From NCBI GenBank assembly GCA_015206945.1, contig JADEXV010000066.1:1-33760 (forward strand): a DNA stretch of 33,760 nt, written 5' to 3'. The notes below the pieces were generated by a model. The model was not told the DNA's origin. It saw only the letters and a program-made list of their open reading frames with translations, and made no database searches. Within the stretch, counting starts at the first letter, position 1, and the number at the start of each line of letters is the position of its first letter. The position numbers were made by a program, and so were the translations under genes. Positions 13,387 to 20,718 of this stretch are shown here, one piece after another. The stretch is from Nostocales cyanobacterium LEGE 12452. Its GTDB lineage: Bacteria > Cyanobacteriota > Cyanobacteriia > Cyanobacteriales > Nostocaceae.

Positions 13387-16300
13387 TTAGCTTTCGGAAG
13401 TTTCCTGAGAGAACTTCTTATGGATAGTTCTTGTGGATTCCCCATCAGCAGCTACTGTTATGAGATAGTCCATTAAACCATCTGAAAAGGGGAGACGTAG
13501 GTGGAAAGTACCATCGGGTTTAACTTTGATGGCATGACCGCCAATGTTTACGTTGGTATTTGGTTGAGTTGCTCCATGAATAATTAACTCAGCATCAGCC
13601 ACAAACCAGAAATCTCCTTGGGGACGACTGAATACCCGAACGTTAGCGGAACGAGCTATAAGTAACCAACGATCGCCATCAGCAATATAGCCAATTTCAA
13701 CCATGTAATCGCGATCGCTCACGGGAATCGCCACAAAGCGATCGCGTGCTACTTCTTCAGATTCATACTGCTGGACAAGTTGGGGACTTTGATAACTCAA
13801 GTCAATGCCGGTGACATCATACAGCCGCACTACTAATTGGGAACCGCCTTGTTGTCGCAGTGCTTCCGCCTGAGCTTTGGAAATCTGCCAAGAGACATAA
13901 GCCCACTTGGGAGTACGCGGTGTGAGGACAATACTGCTCTCTTCTGGGGCAGTTTCTGCTTCTACATCTGCCAAAGCAATAGCGGTTTCGCTTACTAATG
14001 CTACATTTTCAACTACGGGATCTTTTGTCGTCGGCTCTGTAGGCACTGGACTAAAGATACGAACGATCGCAGAACGGGCAATGAATAACCAGCGATCGCC
14101 ATCAGCGACATAGCCAATTTCAGCTATGTAGTCGCGATCGCTGATGGGAATTTCTACAAAGCGATCGTGTGCTGTCTCTTCACATTCATACTGCTGGACA
14201 AGTTGAGGATTTTGATAACTCAAGTCTATTCCAGTCACATCATACAGCCGCACTACCAATTGAGAGCCGCCCTGTTGTCGCAGTGCTGCTTTCTTAGCTT
14301 CGGAAATCTCCCAAGAAACTTCAGCCCATTGGAAAGTGCGGGGTGTGAGGACAATACTGCTCTGTTCTTGGACATCTACCAAATCGACATCTGTTTTATC
14401 CGCGATTACGACATCATCAACTACCGGATCTGGATTCACAGGACTGGAGATATGAACGATCGCAGAACGGGCGATGAATAACCAGCGATCCCCGTCAGCG
14501 AGATAGCCAATTTCAGCCATGTAGTCGCGATCGCCCTGGGGAATGTCCACCAATCCTTCGTTTTCTGTTTCCTCAGATTCATACAGCTTTACAAGCTGCG
14601 GAGGTTGATAACTCAAATCTATTCCAGTCACATCATACAGCCGCACGATCAATTGAGAGCCGCCTTGTTGCCGCAGTGCTGCTTTCTTGGCTTCGGAAAT
14701 CTCCCAAGAGACATGAGCCGATCCATCAGTATCTGGTGTGAGGACAATACTGCTTTCTTCTTGAGTATCTACCAAACCAATAGCTGTTTGGGCTGGGATT
14801 GCCACATCATCAACTATCGGATCTGGATTTACAGGACTGAAGATACGAACAATTGCAGAACGGGCGATGAATAACCAGTGTTCGCCATAAGCGATATAGC
14901 CAATTTCAGCTATGTAGTCGCGATCATTGAGGGGAATTTCTACAAAGCGATCGTGTGCTGTCTCTGCACATTCGTACTGCTTGACTAGCTGCGGAGTTTG
15001 ATAACTCAAATCAATGCCAGTCACATCATACAGCCGCACTACCAATTGAGTACCGCCTTGTTGCCACAGTTCTGCTTTCTTGGCTGGGGGAATCTCCCAA
15101 GAGACATGAGCCGATGTATAAGTATGCGGTGTGAGTACAATACTACTTTCTTCATCTGCATCAACCAAACCACTAGCGGTTTCGGCTGCGCTCGTCCCAT
15201 TTTGAGCATCCGATCCGAAAGTGCTAGCCCAAGCGCCAACTCCTGCACCCGCTGCTAAAGCTGCGGCCAAATCTGTGGAGTTAGCTTCCCCAACAGTCGG
15301 CTCGGCGGGAAGTTCTGACTCTGGCAAAGTTAAAGTGGGTTCGGCTGCGTCCGCTACCACATTCAATGCATCTTTACTCAATACATCTTCTGGAAATTCC
15401 GGTAAATCGAGCAGTGAGGATGTATCTGTCTCTGATGCTTCCACATCGGCTATCACTTCCTCAGATTCCGCTAAGGGCAATTCATCTACTGAGGCTGTAT
15501 CTTCTGTTGAGGTAATACTCTCTAGCCAGTTCAATTCTGCCTGAAGTTCATCATCTGCCTCATCTTCACTAATTGCTGTGTCCCAATATCCAAAATCAGA
15601 TGATGCTTGTGGCACATCTGGTAATTCTGGGAGTGGGGCTGTCACCTCAGATGAAGGCAGTTCCACATCAGATACCTCTTCTGGAATATTACTTTGGTAA
15701 GGATATGAAGTATTTACTACAGCTGCCGGAGCTTCTATATCCCATGCAACTTCATCAGGCTCAGGAGTGTATGTTTCCGTATAATTACTGTGGTTTACAG
15801 TCTCATCAATGGCGTCTGTTTCTGTTTCTTTGTTATTAAAGGTAGACCAAGTAGCTGCCCCGATGCCTGTTGCTATAGCTGCACCACCTAAAGCCGCAGC
15901 CCCCAAATTGTTATTTTCTGAGCCATTAGCTACGCCCGATGTCGCGCCTTCATAAAGATTAGAAGTACCATTACTTGTCTCTTGTACTAAATTTGCTGTC
16001 TCCTGAGTAGCATTTTGGTTCAGGTCAGATTGTGTTTGAGCATAGATGTTGAAAGGAGTGCGATCGGGGGTTTCTTGCTCTTGGAAGTGCGGTACTGCCT
16101 GCTCCTCCAGCGTCGTTCCATTCAGGGAGGAAACTGTGCTGGCATCGAGCGCCGCCGTTTCTCCATTGGGTGGATGAGGATTTGATTCTGGTAAATTGTC
16201 TGTTTCCTCGGTGGGCAATGGGCGTTTTTTCACAATCCACCACAGTACAGATCCACCTACAGTTATAAAAAAGACAGGTAGCAGCAACCACAATGGTGTT

Positions 16301-17349
16301 TCTCTATTTACAATTGGATCGCTTTGTGCAGGAGCAGCCACAAAGGGCTGTTCGGCAAATGCAGAACTAGTGGCATTAGGGGAAGGCGTAGCCGCTGGTG
16401 TCGTTTGGACACTGGGTGAAGCCGCAACAGCAGGTTGTAATACGCTGGCTGCGATCGCCTCAGCTTCGGCAGTTCTACCTCTTTCTATAGCCTGCTGTCC
16501 TTGGGGTGCTAGGGTAAAGCCCAGAAAATCTACTGTGGTTAAACTCTGATCTTTTTTGTAAACGTAAACTAAAGGTTGCGAGAAGGGATATCTCGCATCA
16601 GCTGGCAAGGCTTGATGTAATTGCAGAACTCGCACATCTTTCAACTTCGACACCTGATTAGCTAACACATAGCTGATGCCGTCTTTGCCCAGTTGTTTGA
16701 TGATTTCTGCGGTATTATCGTCACTTACTTGGGTAGCATTGGCCCCTGTAGCAAATTCAGCATTTTTGAAGGCTGGATAAGTACGAAAAGTATTGCGAGT
16801 TTCACTCGTATTCGGGCGATCGATCAACCGAATCTTGGCTGAAGGCCCTCCCAGTTGTGACCAATTTGTAATTTGTCCCCGGAAAATCCGGGCAAATTGC
16901 CTACTAGTCAAGCTTCCTTTGAAAGGATTGTCTGCACCAACCACGATCGCAATCTTCTCACGCTGCAAACGAACTTGCTCTAGTCCTTGAGCTTTTTCTG
17001 CTGGCGTCAACCCGCGCCCCATTGCGACTATATCGATTTTGCCATCTAGCAAATCTTTCAGCGCTGTCTCAGTACCGTTTGCAGCAACTTCAACTTTTTT
17101 ACCGACAAACTGTTTTTCAAAACTTTCTTTCAGGCTTTGGTTGATTGCACTCAAGCTACTGGAACCGTCAATCCGCACTATCGATTCATTCTGCCCTGTT
17201 TGTGGCAGTGGCGAAGAGGTAGCTTCAGGTGTAGATTGTGCCAGCATCGGTGCTGATACCACCAGAGATGCTGCCATTGGGGTTGTAGCTAAAGCAACCC
17301 ATAATAACAGTCTGACTATCGAAGTATCTTTTTTTTCTTGTTGCCACAT
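13387..17349 (-). CDS. Phosphate-binding-type domain fused through a membrane helix to four DUF4912 repeats
   Basis: The 1320-residue protein has, in order: a signal-peptide-like segment (11-38); a PstS/PBP-like substrate-binding domain (56-300; IVRIDGSSSL start, DIVAMGRGLT, IFRGQITNWSQLGG); a Pro/Ala/Ser linker; one membrane helix (352-373) followed by KKR, which by the positive-inside rule puts the rest in the cytoplasm; a long acidic low-complexity region (380-730) with a Gly/Ala-rich stretch; four DUF4912 copies (about 731-840, 862-971, 993-1102, 1134-1243), each with SSIVLTP, VSWEI, LVVRLYDVTGIDLSY and W-LFIARSA blocks; and an Ig-like C-terminal domain (DFWFVADAELIIHGATQPN). DUF4912 has no known function; PBP-DUF4912 fusions suggest a ligand-sensing membrane protein. 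The reading frame is intact and there is no ABC transporter nearby. The GGxS-type phosphate-contact motif is present (DGSSS). Confidence 0.8.
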   Translation of the reverse strand: MWQQEKKDTSIVRLLLWVALATTPMAASLVVSAPMLAQSTPEATSSPLPQTGQNESIVRIDGSSSLSAINQSLKESFEKQFVGKKVEVAANGTETALKDLLDGKIDIVAMGRGLTPAEKAQGLEQVRLQREKIAIVVGADNPFKGSLTSRQFARIFRGQITNWSQLGGPSAKIRLIDRPNTSETRNTFRTYPAFKNAEFATGANATQVSDDNTAEIIKQLGKDGISYVLANQVSKLKDVRVLQLHQALPADARYPFSQPLVYVYKKDQSLTTVDFLGFTLAPQGQQAIERGRTAEAEAIAASVLQPAVAASPSVQTTPAATPSPNATSSAFAEQPFVAAPAQSDPIVNRETPLWLLLPVFFITVGGSVLWWIVKKRPLPTEETDNLPESNPHPPNGETAALDASTVSSLNGTTLEEQAVPHFQEQETPDRTPFNIYAQTQSDLNQNATQETANLVQETSNGTSNLYEGATSGVANGSENNNLGAAALGGAAIATGIGAATWSTFNNKETETDAIDETVNHSNYTETYTPEPDEVAWDIEAPAAVVNTSYPYQSNIPEEVSDVELPSSEVTAPLPELPDVPQASSDFGYWDTAISEDEADDELQAELNWLESITSTEDTASVDELPLAESEEVIADVEASETDTSSLLDLPEFPEDVLSKDALNVVADAAEPTLTLPESELPAEPTVGEANSTDLAAALAAGAGVGAWASTFGSDAQNGTSAAETASGLVDADEESSIVLTPHTYTSAHVSWEIPPAKKAELWQQGGTQLVVRLYDVTGIDLSYQTPQLVKQYECAETAHDRFVEIPLNDRDYIAEIGYIAYGEHWLFIARSAIVRIFSPVNPDPIVDDVAIPAQTAIGLVDTQEESSIVLTPDTDGSAHVSWEISEAKKAALRQQGGSQLIVRLYDVTGIDLSYQPPQLVKLYESEETENEGLVDIPQGDRDYMAEIGYLADGDRWLFIARSAIVHISSPVNPDPVVDDVVIADKTDVDLVDVQEQSSIVLTPRTFQWAEVSWEISEAKKAALRQQGGSQLVVRLYDVTGIDLSYQNPQLVQQYECEETAHDRFVEIPISDRDYIAEIGYVADGDRWLFIARSAIVRIFSPVPTEPTTKDPVVENVALVSETAIALADVEAETAPEESSIVLTPRTPKWAYVSWQISKAQAEALRQQGGSQLVVRLYDVTGIDLSYQSPQLVQQYESEEVARDRFVAIPVSDRDYMVEIGYIADGDRWLLIARSANVRVFSRPQGDFWFVADAELIIHGATQPNTNVNIGGHAIKVKPDGTFHLRLPFSDGLMDYLITVAADGESTRTIHKKFSQETSES

Positions 17350-17724
17350 AAGCCCCTTAATTAAAGTAAAAAATAGAAAGCCTGCCAGTCCTAAATCGCG
17401 ATCTTTATAAAGATTATGGAGGAGACGGGCTAATTATACATCTGAGTTATCTTTAGTTCTAATTACTTCAAAGCACTTATGCTGATTTATACTTCGCTCT
17501 AGCTTGGATAGCATGATAATTTATACTCTAATTGCCAAAGTCTGTTTACTATAAATTCTTCTAAGTTATATTGCAACTTATACACAAGTTGGTAGTTTAT
17601 GACCGCGATTATGAATTATTGAATTACTAAAACTGGTAAAGTGTAGCAAATTCAATATTATTTAACAATATTATTTTCAGTAGTGCTGAGTCTGAGTGCT
17701 GAGTGCTGAGTGCTGAGTTAGGAG
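17350..17724. other. Intergenic region upstream of the DUF4912 protein
   Basis: About 375 AT-rich bases between the start of the DUF4912 gene and the end of coaR. It must contain the promoter of the former, but none could be assigned with confidence. Its right end is the heptamer array at 17684-17716. Confidence 0.4.
17684..17716. repeat. Heptamer array (gtgctga units)
   Basis: Four to five tandem copies of gtgctga, partly interrupted (gagtctgag), directly downstream of the coaR stop codon. It is the reverse complement of the unit at 9956-9983. STRR-type repeat. Confidence 0.8.
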
Positions 17725-18837
17725 TTATGAGTTATGAAGATAACAATGACAATCTGGCTTATCAATCAGTGACTCAACCAAAGCATTTAAGGCAGTTGCA
17801 GCTAATGCGCCACCTCCCAAAGTCCCTTCAACTGTAATATAAGGTATCCCTTGTTGCATCAGTTGTCGCTTGGCTGCGGGAGCGTGGCTAAAGCCAATGG
17901 GCATTCCAATAACTAATGCAGGCTGAATTTTTTGGTTAGCAATGGCTTCACAAGCTTCCAGAAGTACTGAGGGAGCATAACCAACTACCAGCACACAACC
18001 ATTACTTACTTGCTGCAATTTTTCTCGCCATTCTTGATGTTGCCAAAAAGCAACTTCGGCTTCTGTGGCGGTGGTAATATGAGGGTTATCAATTAAGGTT
18101 TCGGTGCGGCATCCTAAGTGAAGTAATCGGGTTTGATCTAAAGCAGCTGCAACCGTTTGAGTATCGACAACAATTTGACAACTTGAAGATAAAGCTTCTC
18201 GACTAGCTGCGATCGCATCTCGACTCAATTTAATAAAGGACACTAAACTGACATCGCCACAAGCCAAAACCAACTGAGAAATTAAATGTTGTTCAATTTC
18301 CGAACGGTGAGACAAATCAGGAAGTAAGCGTTGTAGCGATTCGGTAAAAGCTTCTGAATGGGTATGAATTTCAGCATCCAAGCCACTCCAAAGATTTTCC
18401 AATCCTCCCAATCCGGCTTGGGTTTCAACATCAAGTAACTTCAGTTGCGCCAAAACTTCCGCCTGGATAATTTGACAATGGCGATCGCGCCCCAATAATC
18501 CTTCTAATGCTGATGCAGTTTGCCGCAGTTGAGAAATTTGTTGCATCACCGCGCGATATTGCTGCTGGAGTTGTCCCATGAGGTTAACCGTTGTGTCGGC
18601 TTCTGGTTCCACCTCCAAAATATTGCGGATATGGTTTAGCTGAAACCCTTGCTGCTTGAGTGCGACAATCCGTTGCAACCGGAGAACATCTGTTTTGGTG
18701 TAGAGACGGTAATTGCTGCGCGATCGCACTGGTTGCGGTAGCAGTCCCAATTGATGGTAATGACGCACCATCCGCGGAGTCAAACCTCCACCGACTGCAT
18801 CAGTAAGTTCTTTAATAGTTAAGCAACCAGCATTCAT
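17725..18837 (-). CDS. coaR: CoaR, MerR-family cobalt-responsive activator with precorrin isomerase-like domain
   Basis: The 370-residue protein joins an N-terminal MerR helix-turn-helix (LTIKELTDAVGG...RMVRHYHQLGLLP...SNYRLYTKTD, 6-75), a dimerisation helix (about 85-140) and a precorrin-8X methylmutase (CbiC/CobH)-like domain (about 170-355). It ends in C363-H364-C365, the same C-terminal CHC motif described for Synechocystis CoaR, where it is needed for cobalt sensing. CoaR activates the cobalt exporter gene coaT. The place of the catalytic histidine of CbiC enzymes (xxVHxxGD) is L191 here, which fits a sensor rather than an enzyme. The start codon is 3 bases after the stop of the Toprim-like gene, so it is probably the third gene of a minus-strand operon. 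Confidence 0.92.
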   Translation of the reverse strand: MNAGCLTIKELTDAVGGGLTPRMVRHYHQLGLLPQPVRSRSNYRLYTKTDVLRLQRIVALKQQGFQLNHIRNILEVEPEADTTVNLMGQLQQQYRAVMQQISQLRQTASALEGLLGRDRHCQIIQAEVLAQLKLLDVETQAGLGGLENLWSGLDAEIHTHSEAFTESLQRLLPDLSHRSEIEQHLISQLVLACGDVSLVSFIKLSRDAIAASREALSSSCQIVVDTQTVAAALDQTRLLHLGCRTETLIDNPHITTATEAEVAFWQHQEWREKLQQVSNGCVLVVGYAPSVLLEACEAIANQKIQPALVIGMPIGFSHAPAAKRQLMQQGIPYITVEGTLGGGALAATALNALVESLIDKPDCHCYLHNS

Positions 18838-18840
18838 GAT

Positions 18841-19392
18841 TTACTCTAATAACGGCAAAATTCTTTGTAATTCTCCACAAGCCGCCTGAAGAGACAGTGG
18901 CGCATTTTCATTCAAACCTTGGTAACACTGATTTACCAAGTTTTCTACAGATGGTTTACAAGCTGACTCATTTTTAGGAAATTTTGGATATTCTGTTTCT
19001 TCATCAACAGCCTGTCCTCGTAAATAATGTATCCAAGTTTCAATATTTCTTTTTGGCACGAATATTGCTATGGCTTCATCAGGCTGGCGAATCTGCTGTG
19101 AATCTTCTATCAGTGCATCATCTAATTGCTTCAACCTGTCATCTACCGTTTTTTTGTCTGCATCAATCACTACAACCAGCCCAATAGATAAGTAGCTTGC
19201 CTTGCTGCGGTATGCTTTCACTTCTTTTGGATAACACAATCGCACATACTGTTCTGCCGATTGGCTTCCATCTGGGCAAGGCAAAAATCTAATTGTTCCA
19301 TTAAAGCCTCGTATTTTTAGAAAATGACGAGCAAAAACCTCTTGTTGCCTATCCTCACACAAGACAAGAATCTGTATTCTACGCTGGCTCAT
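18841..19392 (-). CDS. Toprim-like small protein, partner of the AAA ATPase
   Basis: About 183 residues from the ATG at 19392; a TTG at 19410 would add six. I see a Toprim-like pattern: an N-terminal strand ending in acidic residues (IQILVLCEDRQQ, E13), then LVVVIDADKKT (D77 and D79 as the DxD), then a KRNIETW motif in the C-terminal half. Similar small proteins (DUF4276- or DUF4435-like) pair with AAA ATPases in OLD-like and PARIS-like defence modules. The start overlaps the end of the ATPase gene by 14 bases, and coaR follows after 3 bases. The pair may form a split OLD-type ATPase/nuclease. The exact family is uncertain. Confidence 0.6.
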   Translation of the reverse strand: MSQRRIQILVLCEDRQQEVFARHFLKIRGFNGTIRFLPCPDGSQSAEQYVRLCYPKEVKAYRSKASYLSIGLVVVIDADKKTVDDRLKQLDDALIEDSQQIRQPDEAIAIFVPKRNIETWIHYLRGQAVDEETEYPKFPKNESACKPSVENLVNQCYQGLNENAPLSLQAACGELQRILPLLE

Positions 19393-20497
19393 ACAGCCAT
19401 CCCCGCGCAATCAATTCTGAAATGGGTAATCCAGTATTTTCTGCAACCTCATTGCTAATTTTTTTCACTCGCACAGGAGCATTACTCTGACGCTCAAACC
19501 AATAACCTATAGGTGATGCTAAAAGATAATTAATTAGTTCAGGATGATGAGAAATTAGCAAAGCCTGCATTTTTCCCTCACTGCAAAGGTCATAAAGCTG
19601 AATTAGCCAAGGCTGAATTTCTGGCAGGGCTAAAAAATTCTCTGGTTCATCAATACACAGTGTGTAATCTTCAGACTGAGTGCAATAAAGAAGCGTGTAC
19701 AGGGCAATTAGGACTTTTTGTCCATCAGATAGTTCATTAAAATAATAATCAATAATATTTGAACGTTCTCCATCGCTTGCAAATCTTAATTTTAAAGTTC
19801 GATAGCCTTCTCTAAACTGATCAAATTTAAAGCTTACAAAACCATCTAATACATTTTTTAAAACATTCATTAATTCAGCTACCTTGCCCTGATCCTGTGA
19901 AATATAGCGATACCAAGAGACAAAATTTTCCATTCTCGGAGTCAATTGGGCTTCTTCTTTTTCACTACTATTAATTATCAGATTAGGAATAATTTGTACG
20001 ATAATAAATCGCTCCATGCGCTGTTTGAACCACGACAGCTTTGTAATGTCATTGTTTCCTAGTAATAAAGGTAATATGGACTGAGACCAATTAAAAGGAT
20101 ATTTTGGCCCAACTGAATGATTGTCATAAAAAATCTGAACTTCGCCCATCTCGAACTTTAATAAAGGTTGGTTATCAAACCACAAACGTTCATATTGTAC
20201 ATGACTATTTTCTCGATTGTGTTCAATAGAAAGTTCATATTTATAGTTGCCATTATTTCCGTCAATTTCTATTTCAAAACGCTGAATTGGTAAAGTTTGC
20301 CAGCGAGTGCAGTCAAAAAATGGGAAAATCCCTTCTACCTTTGCGACCCCACTTATGAAAAGTTGAATTCTCCGTAAGGCTTCAAAAACAGTTGATTTAC
20401 CTGTCCCATTACCACCAAGAAACAGGTTAATCGAGTCAAAATTCATCTCAAAATTTACTAAACCGCGAAAGTTATCAATATATATTCGCTTTAGCAT
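19379..20497 (-). CDS. AAA (ABC-type, AAA_21-like) ATPase
   Basis: The 372-residue protein has an SMC/ABC-like ATPase core. It begins with the typical MLKRIYIDNFRGL strand-helix, followed by Walker A GGNGTGKST (28-36), the signature motif LSDGQK (256-261), Walker B LCIDEPEN (280-287) and the H-loop ISHHPE (315-320). This is the head of the AAA_15/AAA_21 group (OLD, RecF-like, AriA-like), and the insertion between 45 and 230 is family-variable. Such ATPases commonly work with a nuclease partner, and the overlapping Toprim-like gene downstream fits. It lies between coaR and the coaT operator, at the position where coaR would be divergent to coaT. Its promoter must lie within 20498-20718. Confidence 0.8.
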   Translation of the reverse strand: MLKRIYIDNFRGLVNFEMNFDSINLFLGGNGTGKSTVFEALRRIQLFISGVAKVEGIFPFFDCTRWQTLPIQRFEIEIDGNNGNYKYELSIEHNRENSHVQYERLWFDNQPLLKFEMGEVQIFYDNHSVGPKYPFNWSQSILPLLLGNNDITKLSWFKQRMERFIIVQIIPNLIINSSEKEEAQLTPRMENFVSWYRYISQDQGKVAELMNVLKNVLDGFVSFKFDQFREGYRTLKLRFASDGERSNIIDYYFNELSDGQKVLIALYTLLYCTQSEDYTLCIDEPENFLALPEIQPWLIQLYDLCSEGKMQALLISHHPELINYLLASPIGYWFERQSNAPVRVKKISNEVAENTGLPISELIARGWLYEPA

Positions 20498-20589
20498 AGA
20501 TTTTTTCTCCTAGTGCAATTTTAAAGCTAACAGTTAAATCGTCTCATTTACCCACATCCCGCTTTTGAAAAATGCTCCCATAACACAGA

Positions 20590-20645
20590 TAAAAATTTAA
20601 CTTTGCGTACCTTTGCGCTTCCCTCAGCGTCCCTCTGCGTTTCAA
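20590..20645. repeat. Dispersed repeat (tttgcg...cagcgtccctctgcgttt type)
   Basis: This stretch (ttaactttgcgtacctttgcg and cagcgtccctctgcgtttc) is a sequence I recognise as recurring between genes of Nostoc-like genomes. It sits next to the coaT operator and is not coding. Confidence 0.45.
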
Positions 20646-20654
20646 AATCATTAT

Positions 20655-20686
20655 AAACCTTGACATTAACATTAATGTCAAGGTTT
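20655..20686 (+). promoter_or_regulatory. CoaR (MerR-type) operator and promoter of coaT
   Basis: A perfect inverted repeat with 13-base arms, aaaccttgacatt (20655-20667) and aatgtcaaggttt (20674-20686), flanks a 6-base centre. A consensus -35 hexamer (TTGACA, 20660-20665) lies inside the left arm, and the palindrome fills the long 19-20-bp spacer, as in MerR-family promoters. The -10 would fall near 20685-20691 (weak: ttagcgt). The operator is 32 bases before the coaT ATG. The site is about 1.8 kb from the coaR start because two genes intervene. Confidence 0.85.
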
Positions 20687-20718
20687 AGCGTGAGAGAGTC
20701 CTTGTTAATTCACCTCTC

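Noticed and set aside
13288..13476. Small plus-strand frame before the DUF4912 stop
   Set aside because: It runs through the palindromic repeats and the 3' end of the opposite gene.
14167..15544. Several plus-strand frames across the DUF4912 gene
   Set aside because: They are shadows of the repeated coding sequence and repeat with the same period.
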